Positions 17,737 through 27,375 of a DNA stretch of 64,000 bases are shown here, one piece after another. The DNA is from Lachnospiraceae bacterium (lineage in GTDB: Bacteria > Bacillota > Clostridia > Lachnospirales > Lachnospiraceae): positions 1 through 64,000 of the forward strand of contig JAFUVF010000023.1 in assembly GCA_017483735.1 (NCBI GenBank), in the 5' to 3' direction. The notes under the pieces were generated by a model. It was given only the letters and a program-made list of their open reading frames with translations, was not told the DNA's origin and ran no database searches. Each line of letters begins with the position of its first letter. The stretch's first letter is position 1. The translations under genes were made by a program, and so were the position numbers.

Positions 17737-17848
17737 TATTTTATTACCCACTTTCTCATAATCATAATACGGCAAAGTCTGCCAAATTTCAATAGCCTTC
17801 AGAGAATTTCCATAACTGTGAACTTCCCAAAAAATTAACTCTCGTTAC

Positions 17849-18271
17849 TCAAAATTCGTCATCCTCATCCCAATCTTCATAGTCCGGATATTGTTCCAGA
17901 ACTCCGACCGATTTGATCAACTCAGGATTTGTCTTTTGCATCTCATCCTCTATTTTCTGAACGTGTATCGTGAACATCCAGTCATCACCATAGTCATAGT
18001 GTAATGAAAAATTCTGTCCCTTTACAAGCCCTATCCTATCAATGGCTATATTCGTTGAAGGACCACCATCCTCCGGGTCGTACTGATAACTATCTTCACT
18101 GTACATCCTGTTATACATGCAAAATTCATACAGATGCTCATGAATGAAATCAAACGATTCCAGAATGAATTCGCAGAGTCTGTCCAGCGTGTCTTTTCCA
18201 GAGATCCTTATCGTACGATATATTTCCCTACCCCGGCCTGCCGGGTACACCTTTAAAGTATATCTTGACAT
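17849..18271 (-). CDS. pRiA4b ORF-3-like protein (IS1096 passenger TnpR-like)
   Basis: 140 residues matching the PRiA4_ORF3 family: beta-rich, with HYDYGDDWMFTIHVQKI and an acidic tail (DYEDWDEDDEF). The family often travels with transposons and plasmids; no reaction is known. It follows the small charged ORF by about 20 bases and the truncated transposase before that, so the three read as one unit. Confidence 0.8.
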   Translation of the reverse strand: MSRYTLKVYPAGRGREIYRTIRISGKDTLDRLCEFILESFDFIHEHLYEFCMYNRMYSEDSYQYDPEDGGPSTNIAIDRIGLVKGQNFSLHYDYGDDWMFTIHVQKIEDEMQKTNPELIKSVGVLEQYPDYEDWDEDDEF

Positions 18272-18290
18272 TCCTTTTCCCGCTTTCCTT

Positions 18291-18446
18291 TTATATATCT
18301 GCTTTGCCCTTTAGGAAATTCAGCACTTCATCCAAAGTCCTCTTACTCTTGAAGTATGCTTCAGTGATCTTTTTGATATCTTCCCTTTTCTTTTCTTCCT
18401 TTAGCTTCTTATACTCTTCCTTAGCCTGTTCAAGCTCTTCTGCCAT
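18291..18446 (-). CDS. Small charged helical protein next to transposase relic
   Basis: 51 codons starting MAEELEQAKEEYKKL and ending LNFLKGKADI. The sequence is almost wholly Lys/Glu heptads, a likely coiled coil, with a short SKRTLDEVLNFL end that resembles a helix pair. AGGAGAAG lies about 12 bases upstream of the ATG, and the ATG is 5 bases after the transposase-relic stop. The pRiA4b-like gene starts 19 bases after its stop. Function unknown; it could be a DNA-binding accessory of the element. Confidence 0.55.
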   Translation of the reverse strand: MAEELEQAKEEYKKLKEEKKREDIKKITEAYFKSKRTLDEVLNFLKGKADI

Positions 18447-18451
18447 TTTTA

Positions 18452-19009
18452 TTATTTTCTTCTCCTGGCGTTCCAGTCGTTCAAAAATCGTATACTGTCA
18501 TCACGGGTTATTTCCCTTAAGAACGAAGATATCTTCGAATCGCTGAATATCTTCATTTCATCTGTAAAGAGCGGATAGTTATACGCATAATCCGGATAAT
18601 ACTGTGCAGCATTATTCTCCGCCACTATCGTATAAGCTGCAAGATCAAGGAACCGCCCTGCGTCCTTTCCTATAATGGCTGAGATTTCTTCATCCAGCTT
18701 ATAGTGTTCAATCACTTTCTTGATGACAAGATAATCACCTATTTTCAAGCATCCGCTTCGAACCGATACCGGCAGCTCTTCCGAAAGCTCTGATTCAGGG
18801 AAAAATTTCAGGTAGTTCGCATTTGGGTACATCAGCGAACCATCATCATCGTATATTTTTCCTATGGATGTGGTCTGAGGAACGGTATATCCCCTCTCTG
18901 AATCGTATCGCCTCCCATGCTCATAGTAAACATACTTCGTCCCCTTGATCGGCTTGTACGAAATACCATTTCCAACCGGCGGTGTTGCTACAGTTATATT
19001 CAGATACAT
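18452..19009 (-). pseudogene. Truncated transposase (IS1634-like, N-terminal third)
   Basis: About 185 codons beginning MYLNITVAT with a GGGAGG ribosome site. The block GTKYVYYEHGRRYDS, the TTSIGK motif and the LDLAAYTIVAEN region are the N-terminal part of IS1634-type DDE transposases, normally over 500 residues. The frame ends at NDWNARRRK, before any catalytic Asp, so the DDE core is missing and the element cannot move by itself. The replaced 3' part holds the small charged ORF and pRiA4b-like gene. Confidence 0.75.
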
Positions 19010-19078
19010 GGCCCCTCCCAACGGGTGTTAATTATCCAGAAAGTTCACATTCAAGCAACGCTACGGCTTCGCCGGTTC

Positions 19079-19095
19079 CCCCATCTCAGATGGGG
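19079..19095. repeat. Short perfect palindrome downstream of the flippase gene
   Basis: CCCCATCT-C-AGATGGGG, 8-base arms with one central base. It lies between the transposase relic and the end of the flippase gene. It may be a terminator stem for the flippase transcript or a relic of an insertion-sequence end; there is no T run. Confidence 0.5.
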
Positions 19096-19113
19096 ATTAA
19101 AAGGCTTTTTCAT

Positions 19114-20562
19114 TCAACGTCTTAGCAACATAATTATCTTATCTTTGTACTTAAAGCCCGAATAGATTAGCGCTAACGAATATACAACTATTACACCGTA
19201 TCTTACATAGGAATTTGCATACAAAAGAAGACTTAAGCCCCCGACAGCGGTCATACCTATTATCATCAGCACTATGAATTTCAAATCGTAGAGATTGCTT
19301 AACTCCTTTACAGTAAATCTTACTATAAGATAGTGGAATACGAAAAGCGCAAGATAACCGACCATTGTGGTATATGCCGCCGCTATATATCCGTACTTCG
19401 GAATAAATATCGTATTCAGCCCTATATTAAGAAGCGCCGCCATAAATGTGCCTATGGATATCGTGACAGTCTTTTTGGCATATATTTCAAGATTAACGTA
19501 CATAGCATATATAAACTGGAACACACATCCCATTATTACAGGGGGCATCACATATCTTGCATCATAATATCCCCTGCCTCCCAGCACAAGGATTATCTCA
19601 GGAGATATCAAAAACACTCCAACTATAAGCGTTGCAAAAACCCCAAGATAGAGCTTCGAATGCTTCCATATTGCATTTCTTTCATTGGCATTTATATTGT
19701 CATAGAGCCAGGGAGACCATGCCTGATTCATTGATGTCCAGAGAAGACTTGCCAGCATACTTACCGAATATGCCAAGGAATACAATGCATTTGCCGTATC
19801 TCCGCATATTTTGGTAATCATTACCCTGTCCGAATTTCCCAAAAGCGTATTTGCCAGTGCAGCGGGTATAAGCGGAATTGATATTATTCCTGCATATTTT
19901 ACACAGTCAAAGGAAAGCTTACGCCCCTTATAAACTATACTTATCCATATTATAAGATTAAGGAACGCCGCCGGCATTACAATACCAATTATTCTGCCAT
20001 ACAGCCGGTTTTTCATAAACATAACCAATAGTATGGAAATGGCTGTTCCTCCCAAGGATGAGAGCATTGACAGCGCAACAACGGTTTTGTACTTCCAGTA
20101 TATCCGGTGTTTGCTCTGTAAAAATTGCAGCGGCGGTGTGAAAAATATATACAAAAACATCATTCGTATGAGCCATATGTCCATAGAAAATCTGTCGATA
20201 AAATAAGCCGAATTAAGCTCCACTACCGCATAGCCGATAATTATGAAAATATTGCTGGTAAGCATTATTGATGAAAGATATTCATCCATCCTGCTATCAA
20301 AATCATATTTTGCTCTGACTATTGATGCATTGAAATTGAGGGTAAGAACAGCAGCCAAAATCCCCTCCCATGAGAGAAAATTGCTGACCTGCCCATACTC
20401 CGCCTTAGACATCATTCTGGTAAATATGGGCGTTGTTAAAAATGCAACTCCGCTTGATAAGAGGTTACTTATTGTATACCATATTGCCACCTTTGCTGTG
20501 GAGGCTTTTTTATTTTCTTTATGCGTTTTGTTCCTCACTGTACAAAGCATATTAAAATGCAC
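19114..20562 (-). CDS. Wzx-type polysaccharide flippase (MOP superfamily)
   Basis: 482 residues with 12-14 membrane helices. The N-terminal block (STAKVAIWYTISNLLSSGVA, FTRMMSKAEYGQVS) is typical of oligosaccharide flippases that move lipid-linked repeat units across the membrane. The start is uncertain: GTG at 20562, or ATG at 20550 four codons later; neither has a strong ribosome site. It is transcribed away from the divergent DUF6044-like gene, with the promoters of the latter in the gap. It may serve a wall or capsular polymer different from the Pel-type polymer, which has PelG for export. Confidence 0.85.
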   Translation of the reverse strand: MHFNMLCTVRNKTHKENKKASTAKVAIWYTISNLLSSGVAFLTTPIFTRMMSKAEYGQVSNFLSWEGILAAVLTLNFNASIVRAKYDFDSRMDEYLSSIMLTSNIFIIIGYAVVELNSAYFIDRFSMDIWLIRMMFLYIFFTPPLQFLQSKHRIYWKYKTVVALSMLSSLGGTAISILLVMFMKNRLYGRIIGIVMPAAFLNLIIWISIVYKGRKLSFDCVKYAGIISIPLIPAALANTLLGNSDRVMITKICGDTANALYSLAYSVSMLASLLWTSMNQAWSPWLYDNINANERNAIWKHSKLYLGVFATLIVGVFLISPEIILVLGGRGYYDARYVMPPVIMGCVFQFIYAMYVNLEIYAKKTVTISIGTFMAALLNIGLNTIFIPKYGYIAAAYTTMVGYLALFVFHYLIVRFTVKELSNLYDLKFIVLMIIGMTAVGGLSLLLYANSYVRYGVIVVYSLALIYSGFKYKDKIIMLLRR

Positions 20563-20597
20563 TAATATCCATATAATTATTGCTCAATTCCACCTCT

Positions 20598-20660
20598 TTG
20601 TCAAATTGTCGGATACTGTGATATAATCCCTTTGTCAAATTATCAAAACTATGATACTAT
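20598..20660 (+). promoter_or_regulatory. Two tandem promoters arising from a local duplication
   Basis: TTGTCA (20598-20603), 18 bases, TATAAT (20622-20627); then TTGTCA (20632-20637), 17 bases, TACTAT (20655-20660). The two blocks share TTGTCAAATT and a GATACT/TGATA pattern with a 34-base offset. The second promoter would start transcription about 7 bases before the ATG at 20674. Confidence 0.6.
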
Positions 20661-20673
20661 TAAGCATAATTAT

Positions 20674-22410
20674 ATGAAAAACCTAACTGAAATTAAAAAA
20701 AATTGGAGTTTGCTTACTCTAACATTATTTTTTGTTATCACGTTCTCATTTATTATAATAAAAGGGGATGATATGTATATTCAGCCCCATGATTTTTTGG
20801 ATGACAGATTTATATGGCTGAAGATATTAAAGGATAATCAATTATTTTTTACAAACGGTAACGCTCCTATGTTGCATGGAATTGACCGAAATTATCTGTA
20901 TCCGGACGTGAAATTGTATTCCGTATTTTATATGATATTACCCGCATTTTGGGCAATCATAATAATATGGTATGTACGAATCGCTCTTTCAATAGCAGGA
21001 TTTCTGCTCATTTGGGCTACGTTATATCAAAGAATAATGGATTACAATTTTCCTATAATAATTGGTCTGATATATGGTATCCTTCCCGTATTTCCACCAG
21101 CTTCCATTGGTTTTGCCACACTTCCTTTTTTATTTATTGCACTATACAAGCTTTACCACGAACCTAAACCTCAATATTTATTTTTCTTTTTTCTCTATCC
21201 TATATTCTCAGATTTTTCTTTTTTCGGAATTTTTATATGCATATATATTTCGATTTTCATAGTTGGATATCTAATTGTCAGAAGAGAACTTATTATTCGA
21301 TTTGTACTCGCTATTCTTCTTCTGTCGATAGGATACGTTATAACCGAATGGAGACTGTTTTATATAACTCTTTTTTCAAAAGAACCATCAATAAGAGAAT
21401 CATTTATACCTGAATATTTTGACTTTACTGTGGCAATAAGGAATTTTTTTGACGTTCTCATAAAAGGGCAGTATCATAGTGCTTCCCAGCATACACTAAT
21501 TATACTTCCGGTTTGCGTGGTTTATTTAATCCATATAAATTATAACTACATAAAGAATAAGACTTTTAAGAGAATATTTCACGACCAATTTAATATAATT
21601 TTTGCACTCATACTATTTAACTCCGCAATGTATGTGATTGATTACACTAAATGGTTTGATAATCTTTTAGGATTATTGATACCTCCTTTAAAAGAAATGC
21701 AGTTTTCTCGTATGCTATGGTTTAATGCTTTTCTTTGGTATTTATTCTTTTTAATGATATTAAGCCGCATAAATTTAAAAAATGTTACAAAATACATTCT
21801 GTGCAATTTATCTCTCATATCTGTGCTTGCAATTCCAGCTATGTATAACCACATATGCTATAATGCTGTTTTTACTATACAGGATGCCACAGGTCTTGCG
21901 CTATATGATGGATTCTCATATAATGAATTCTTTTCTCCTGAGCTTTTTGAAAAGATAAAGCGTGAGATAAACTACAACGGAGAATGGTCTGTAGCCTTCG
22001 GTTTTAATCCTGCCGTGCTAGAATACAATGAAATTGCAACTATTGACGGATATCTGTCATATTATCCGCTAAGCTATAAGAATATATTTCGTACTCTCAT
22101 AGCACCTGAACTCCTTATAAATGATGAAGCCCGTGTAGCCTTTGATTCGTGGGGAGGCAGAGCCTATATTTTTTCAAGAGATATTCCATACAACAGCCTG
22201 CACCTTTCTGATACGCAAACTGTATATATGAATATTGACCCCAATGTATTCTCCTCTATGGGCGGGAAATACGTTTTTTCCAGAGCAAAAATAGAAAATG
22301 CAGATAATATAAATCTTTCGGAAATCGGAATTTATTCGATAGAATCATCACCATATGTCATTTATGTATATGAAAGGAACGTAATTTCAAATGAGAAAAA
22401 ATTACCTTAA
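20674..22410 (+). CDS. Multi-spanning membrane protein, DUF6044 (YkoS-like)
   Basis: 578 residues from the ATG at 20674. About 11-12 hydrophobic helices fill the first 420 residues and a soluble outside domain the last 150 (from FTIQDATGLALYDGF on). The overall plan and the early IQPHDFLDDRFIWLK block match DUF6044 proteins such as B. subtilis YkoS, a GT-C-like family of unknown substrate. A TTG at 20632 is an alternative start but lies in the second -35 box. Visibly AT-richer than flanking genes, hinting at acquisition. It overlaps the next gene by 20 bases. Confidence 0.75.
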   Translation: MKNLTEIKKNWSLLTLTLFFVITFSFIIIKGDDMYIQPHDFLDDRFIWLKILKDNQLFFTNGNAPMLHGIDRNYLYPDVKLYSVFYMILPAFWAIIIIWYVRIALSIAGFLLIWATLYQRIMDYNFPIIIGLIYGILPVFPPASIGFATLPFLFIALYKLYHEPKPQYLFFFFLYPIFSDFSFFGIFICIYISIFIVGYLIVRRELIIRFVLAILLLSIGYVITEWRLFYITLFSKEPSIRESFIPEYFDFTVAIRNFFDVLIKGQYHSASQHTLIILPVCVVYLIHINYNYIKNKTFKRIFHDQFNIIFALILFNSAMYVIDYTKWFDNLLGLLIPPLKEMQFSRMLWFNAFLWYLFFLMILSRINLKNVTKYILCNLSLISVLAIPAMYNHICYNAVFTIQDATGLALYDGFSYNEFFSPELFEKIKREINYNGEWSVAFGFNPAVLEYNEIATIDGYLSYYPLSYKNIFRTLIAPELLINDEARVAFDSWGGRAYIFSRDIPYNSLHLSDTQTVYMNIDPNVFSSMGGKYVFSRAKIENADNINLSEIGIYSIESSPYVIYVYERNVISNEKKLP

Positions 22411-23905
22411 TATAGTATTTTCCATAATCATTTCCTTTTTTTACCTGCTTGTTATCTCTACAACATCACCTTTATGGGAACAATCACATTATGGGGATTC
22501 CCTGATATTTCAACTAATAGGAAAATATTGGGTGCATGGCTACACACCTTATATATACTTATGGGATCACAAGGGTCCTCTTATATTCTTTCTTAACGCT
22601 GTTGGATATTTCATAACCAATACGAAGGAGGGGGTATTCATTGTACAATTAATCTTTATGTCATTTACTGTACGAATAGCTTTATCCTTTTTTAGCCTCA
22701 GCATGAATCAACGAACTTCTGCTGTTCTAACTATAGTTATGCTGATTTCCATGACACCTATATATCAGAGCAACAGTACAGAGGAATATTGCCTTCCATT
22801 CTTATTCTACTGTATAAAATCGCTCTATATATGGAGTACTCATAATATAGAGAGCAAGTCTTTTCTATCGCATTCGGATTCATTTATATTTGGGTTTTCA
22901 ACTGCTTTTGCATTTCTTACAAGAGCTACTAACGCTCTTAGCATCTGTACAGGAATACTAGTAGTAGGTATAGTACTTTTGCTAAAGAAAAAATATTCTG
23001 AATTATTCAAAATGACAGGACTTTATATTGTGGGATTTATAAGCCTTACTTTGCCATTTTTAATATACTTTGCCCTAAATGGTGCATTGTATGACATGTG
23101 GTATGGAACTATCATATACAATATACTCTATGCTGCTGCTCCGGTGGAGGCCTCCTATACCATTCTATCCCTGATATGGCTCATGGCGCTTTATGCAGCT
23201 TCACCTATTCTTGCAATTATTGGAATATATCAAATTTTTGTAGGGCACCTAAAAAAGGGATGGCTGTATGTTTTTATGGGTTCAATTACATTTACATGGT
23301 TTGTGAAAAGTGCCCTGTTTGCGCACTATGCCATGATTGCTATGCCATTTTTCTGTATCATATCGTTAGAGCTATATGAGTTTGTAAAAATATCTCACAG
23401 TAAAATAATAAAATTTACTAGCAGAACCTTATTTTCAGGATACCTGATATGTAATCTTTTTCTCGGATTATATACGGCAATTCCCATTTATGTCCTTAAA
23501 CTCCCTGAACATTCATTAGACAATCAAGCTATTAAGGCAAATGAATATGATAGAGCAAAAAAGCTAATTTCCCTAATACCAGAAGATGAAATGCATGGAC
23601 TTATAACATATAATGTATCGACGGGCGTCTATATATATCTCTCGGAAGATATACTTCCTGTAAACCGCTTCTACTTTTCACAGGACTGGTGGTGCCGGCA
23701 TGGAGACGAAAATTTCAGGAGAAATCTTGTCAGTTCCTTTGAGTCTGCGGATGCTCTTTGGATATTACTTTCTGTGAACGATGAAGCTCCGCCTGCTATA
23801 GCTGATATATTATCTGAAAAATATGAGGAATATAAAAATCTGCCTTCTGATATTCCCGGCGGAAAAACCTTGGTACTGTACAAACGAAAACAGATATTAT
23901 TTTAG
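22391..23905 (+). CDS. GT-C-type membrane glycosyltransferase-like protein
   Basis: 504 residues with about ten helices. The first outside loop holds QSHYGDSLIFQLIGKYW and LWDHKGPLIFFLN, the acidic and WDHKGP motifs seen in PMT/ArnT-like GT-C enzymes that use lipid-linked sugars. A short soluble domain lies at the C-terminus. It is coupled to the upstream DUF6044 gene by a 20-base overlap and shares its AT-rich composition. Both could place sugars on a wall polymer. It ends convergently with the acyltransferase gene, overlapping by 9 bases. Confidence 0.7.
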   Translation: MRKNYLNIVFSIIISFFYLLVISTTSPLWEQSHYGDSLIFQLIGKYWVHGYTPYIYLWDHKGPLIFFLNAVGYFITNTKEGVFIVQLIFMSFTVRIALSFFSLSMNQRTSAVLTIVMLISMTPIYQSNSTEEYCLPFLFYCIKSLYIWSTHNIESKSFLSHSDSFIFGFSTAFAFLTRATNALSICTGILVVGIVLLLKKKYSELFKMTGLYIVGFISLTLPFLIYFALNGALYDMWYGTIIYNILYAAAPVEASYTILSLIWLMALYAASPILAIIGIYQIFVGHLKKGWLYVFMGSITFTWFVKSALFAHYAMIAMPFFCIISLELYEFVKISHSKIIKFTSRTLFSGYLICNLFLGLYTAIPIYVLKLPEHSLDNQAIKANEYDRAKKLISLIPEDEMHGLITYNVSTGVYIYLSEDILPVNRFYFSQDWWCRHGDENFRRNLVSSFESADALWILLSVNDEAPPAIADILSEKYEEYKNLPSDIPGGKTLVLYKRKQILF

Positions 23906-25060
23906 CTTGATGATTCTTGCTTCCAACTTAAGATATTTTTTCTTTATACATTCGAATACCATGTCTGATATTCGTTTTACACTTTGTTTGAGAAAAATAT
24001 CATAGAATGCGCCAAGAATAAATGAAATGATGAAGGTAAGTACAGTTATTATAAGCACCCACAGTACAATAAAATCGTATCCGAATTGTTCATATATGTA
24101 CTTAAAAATATATGGTCTAATATAATTTCTGATTAATATATTTTCATGAGTAATATACATTATCAATGTCAATGATGACACATAATTTATGCCTTTGCTT
24201 TGAAACTTAAATCTCCTGAAGAGATTAAACATGGCTATGCAAGCCATTATATAGAATGGGCTACATTCCACATTCCATATAAGCAATTTATTTTTCATCA
24301 TCGGAGTATATAACCCAATAATGTCTGTGAGTATAAATAAAAAAACATGCCCACCTGCTCCAAACATAAAAAGTCTTAAGTTCGCCTTTGTGGAATTGCA
24401 GAATTCCATGAGATAAATCTTCATATATGCAACGATAAAGTACACCGTTATCCATGTCACGAGCCAATTCGTAAAGAAAAATCCGGATTTCCCAATGATA
24501 TTTTTAAAATAGTTGATAAATATATACAATCCAGAAAGTATTGCCACACATCTAAAATGCCTTTTCTTATCCATACCATATATTAGCCCATTTAATATTG
24601 GATGAAGAAGATATATAAGAATATAGCATGTCATATACCAATTTGTTGCAAAAGTACTCGGGAACAATGAACTTAATATAAGTCCAGGCTGAATATCTCC
24701 AGTCCTCACTACCAACATGACTATTAAAATAGCGACGGATATAAACCAAATCTCACTTATCATATAAAATATCCTTTTAAAGTCGGTACTGTTACTTTCA
24801 AGCAAAAACCATGAAACACATATGAAAAAAATCAGCACTCCCGGCAAAAAAATTCTAAAAAAAGACAAAAAAAGATTCTGCATATTATTAGTTGCAGCAG
24901 ACAAGTCCATAATATATTCACTTCCTGCCACATATGGATTTTCTGAGCTCAACGTTTGAATACAATGCCCAAGCATAATATCTAAAATCGCAATAAGTTT
25001 TAGCAATTCTATTCCTGATTCTCTCATCTTTTTAACATTTGAATGATTTGCGCCAAACAT
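23897..25060 (-). CDS. Membrane acyltransferase (acyltransferase-3/OafA type)
   Basis: 387 residues with about ten helices. ELLKLIAILDIMLGHCIQ near the N-terminus carries the conserved histidine of the acyltransferase-3 family, and the helix pattern fits O-acetyl or succinyl transferases of surface polysaccharides. It is AT-rich like the two plus-strand genes next to it. It stands alone on its strand, separated from the main operon by an ATPase relic. Confidence 0.8.
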   Translation of the reverse strand: MFGANHSNVKKMRESGIELLKLIAILDIMLGHCIQTLSSENPYVAGSEYIMDLSAATNNMQNLFLSFFRIFLPGVLIFFICVSWFLLESNSTDFKRIFYMISEIWFISVAILIVMLVVRTGDIQPGLILSSLFPSTFATNWYMTCYILIYLLHPILNGLIYGMDKKRHFRCVAILSGLYIFINYFKNIIGKSGFFFTNWLVTWITVYFIVAYMKIYLMEFCNSTKANLRLFMFGAGGHVFLFILTDIIGLYTPMMKNKLLIWNVECSPFYIMACIAMFNLFRRFKFQSKGINYVSSLTLIMYITHENILIRNYIRPYIFKYIYEQFGYDFIVLWVLIITVLTFIISFILGAFYDIFLKQSVKRISDMVFECIKKKYLKLEARIIKLK

Positions 25061-25164
25061 TTTCGTACATTCCTCATATAATCAGTATTTTTATGGATCA
25101 TATACCTCATTTGATCGGTCATATAATATTGTTGTAATTTTATTCATAGTTCTCTGGTTCAAAT

Positions 25165-25353
25165 CTAAAGCCGCCCAGCTTCCTCTGCGTCCCTATTCCA
25201 AAACGCCTCCATCATGCTTTTCTGCGTATTGGTATCTATCGTTTCTTTGAACAGCTTAACAACCGTATCCTCAAAGATAGACGCAATCTCTTTATTAGGG
25301 ATTTTAAGGCTTACCTTTTCCCTTCTTCCATCTGCCAGCTTCATCCATTTATC
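25165..25353 (-). pseudogene. Relic of an AAA-ATPase-like / PD-(D/E)XK (DUF1703-type) gene
   Basis: Minus-strand translation gives a block containing VSLKIPNKEIASIFEDTV, then MMEAFWNRDAEEAGRL and a stop. The same block in the intact gene at 1-1533 reads VSLKIPNKEISSIFQDSV, so this is a fragment of a second family member from the middle of the protein. No P-loop part or nuclease part is present around it. The rest of the 344-base gap (25061-25404) shows no gene. Confidence 0.8.
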
Positions 25354-25404
25354 AAAAATTCAAATGGTCAGACCAATAAATCTCATTTTACTCTTACCTC
25401 ACAT

Positions 25405-26334
25405 CTATATAAACATCAGCGCCTTATGCATAATTGCAAGATATCGGTTTCTCAGCATTCTTCGCCGGAAACCCTTCTTTCTAATATCGTCTGACAGCTC
25501 CTTTATGGCAAGTGTCTCCTCTTTTGTTCTGTTTTTCTTTTTTGACAGCCTGTATCTGCAATACAAAAGGCTTTTCATATATTTATATTCGGCACATTCG
25601 TTAAGCTCCGGGTATCTTTCTCTTACGAATTCAAGATTTTCCCTGCTGTTTCTTACCATGTCAAGCTGCTTTAAGGAAAAATCCGCAGTTGTGACACTGT
25701 CCGTATGTATTCGGTAAAGATAAGTCTCATCCTCCGTAAAGATGATACGCCCGCAGTTATCGTATGCCCGCACCATAAAGGGTTCATCCTCATTTATGCG
25801 CCCTTCCGGACAACGAATATCTTTAAGTACCTTTGTCTTAAAAAGTCTGTTCCACATTGCGGAGCCGTACAGAAGCACTCTCTTTATAGCCTCGCTGCTG
25901 CCCGCCACAGCATATTTATGAGCCTCTGAATTATCCTCCTTCTCCCTGCCGTCCTTATGTTCGAACAGCCTCACGGATTTCCCTACAACACAATCCGCAT
26001 CATTTTCTTTAAGTCTGAATAAAAGGCTCTCAATAGCAGTATGCTTTAACACATCATCACTGTCCATAAAAAAGACAAATTCGCCCTCTGCAGCGTCCAT
26101 GCCTTTGTTTCTCGCCCTTGCGGCACCGCCGTTTTCTATATGTAGCACACGTATTCTTTCATCCCTCTTTGCATATTCATCACATATGCCTCCGGAGCCG
26201 TCTGTGGAGCCGTCATCCACAAGCAAAATTTCAAGTCCTTCATGGCTTTGCTTAAGAAGGCTTTCCATGCTCTCCGCAATATATTTTTTTGCATTGTACA
26301 CAGGCATTATTACCGTTACAACATCCTTTTTCAT
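25405..26334 (-). CDS. Family 2 glycosyltransferase
   Basis: 309 residues with a GT-A fold. VIMPVYNAKKYI and ILLVDDGSTDGS bind nucleotide, FFMDSDDVL is the DxD metal site, and NEDEPFMVRAY is the probable catalytic-base region. This is the last gene of the polysaccharide operon. It adds a sugar from an unknown nucleotide donor at the inner membrane face. Confidence 0.88.
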   Translation of the reverse strand: MKKDVVTVIMPVYNAKKYIAESMESLLKQSHEGLEILLVDDGSTDGSGGICDEYAKRDERIRVLHIENGGAARARNKGMDAAEGEFVFFMDSDDVLKHTAIESLLFRLKENDADCVVGKSVRLFEHKDGREKEDNSEAHKYAVAGSSEAIKRVLLYGSAMWNRLFKTKVLKDIRCPEGRINEDEPFMVRAYDNCGRIIFTEDETYLYRIHTDSVTTADFSLKQLDMVRNSRENLEFVRERYPELNECAEYKYMKSLLYCRYRLSKKKNRTKEETLAIKELSDDIRKKGFRRRMLRNRYLAIMHKALMFI

Positions 26335-26357
26335 TACCCTTCTGCCTCTTTTACCAT

Positions 26358-27374
26358 CTATCTGTTTATCCCGAGCTGTCTTTTAGTTATCCTGACTGCC
26401 GCCGCATATAAATGCAGCTTCAAAGCAATTATGTAAACCAATGTCATTGGGCGGAGATAGATCATATTTCTCACATTAAGATGCTTAAGTATCCCTGTTG
26501 ACTTTAAACTCCTTCTGATATTCTCTGCGGCAGTCTTTATATCATTATTACGCACCTCATGACCAATGCTGTATACTATCCTTGCCGCAACGTGATTGGG
26601 AAGCTGCATTCTTACCGCCTCGTACTCCTTTAATCTTTCGCAGACATAATCCACCTCATAGGCTGATGACTGCATAAGCTTCGGATTATATTTTATCATT
26701 GCGGAATCCGGATTAAATCTATTGTAATTATACAGTGTTTTCTTTAGTATATATATATCCTTTGCCGCCAGTATACACTCATAGCAAAAGGCGCTGTCCT
26801 CGGAAACGGTTATCCTCTCATCCAGACAATAGTGCTGCATAAGATGCTTGCGCCTGTATGCCTTATTCCATGGGAGAGGCTCTAACTTTCCGTCCCCCAG
26901 CCCCTTTTTCCTGTCCTGAATGAGGTCAGGAAAGATTTCGTTCTCCATCCGGTATCTGTCATAGTATCCCTCCGGTGCCGTGCTCTCTGTCATACTGTTT
27001 CCCGATGGCATTATCTTAAGTGCATCATATATTACTATATCAATATCCGGATATCTGTCCAAAACCTCTGAAAGCTCTTCCAGAAGCCCTGGCTCCACCC
27101 AGTCATCCGCATCCACATATACGATATAATCGCCCTTTGCAGCAAATATACCCGTTTTTCTCGAATTTACAACCCCCTTATTCTCCTTGTGTATTACCTT
27201 TACCCTTTCGTCTCTTGCGGCATATTTATCGCAGATTTCGGGAGTTTTATCCTTTGAACCGTCATCTACGACAATCAGTTCAAAATCTCTGCATATTTGA
27301 CGAAGGATACTTTCAATACATTTTTCTATGTAGCTTTCGAAATTATATACCGGAACTATCACGGAAAATCTCAT
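26358..27374 (-). CDS. Family 2 glycosyltransferase
   Basis: 338 residues. IVPVYNFESYIEKC, IVVDDGSKDKTP, and YVDADDWV (DxD) define a GT2 enzyme, and VSEDSAFCYECI marks the acceptor-side acidic motif. It starts 2 bases before the stop of the upstream acyltransferase and 24 bases ahead of the next GT2, so it is part of the long operon. Confidence 0.88.
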   Translation of the reverse strand: MRFSVIVPVYNFESYIEKCIESILRQICRDFELIVVDDGSKDKTPEICDKYAARDERVKVIHKENKGVVNSRKTGIFAAKGDYIVYVDADDWVEPGLLEELSEVLDRYPDIDIVIYDALKIMPSGNSMTESTAPEGYYDRYRMENEIFPDLIQDRKKGLGDGKLEPLPWNKAYRRKHLMQHYCLDERITVSEDSAFCYECILAAKDIYILKKTLYNYNRFNPDSAMIKYNPKLMQSSAYEVDYVCERLKEYEAVRMQLPNHVAARIVYSIGHEVRNNDIKTAAENIRRSLKSTGILKHLNVRNMIYLRPMTLVYIIALKLHLYAAAVRITKRQLGINR

Positions 27375-27375
27375 A

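Noticed and set aside
19079..19095. End of an IS200/IS605 element
   Set aside because: Only one small palindrome is seen, with no TnpA or TnpB gene nearby.
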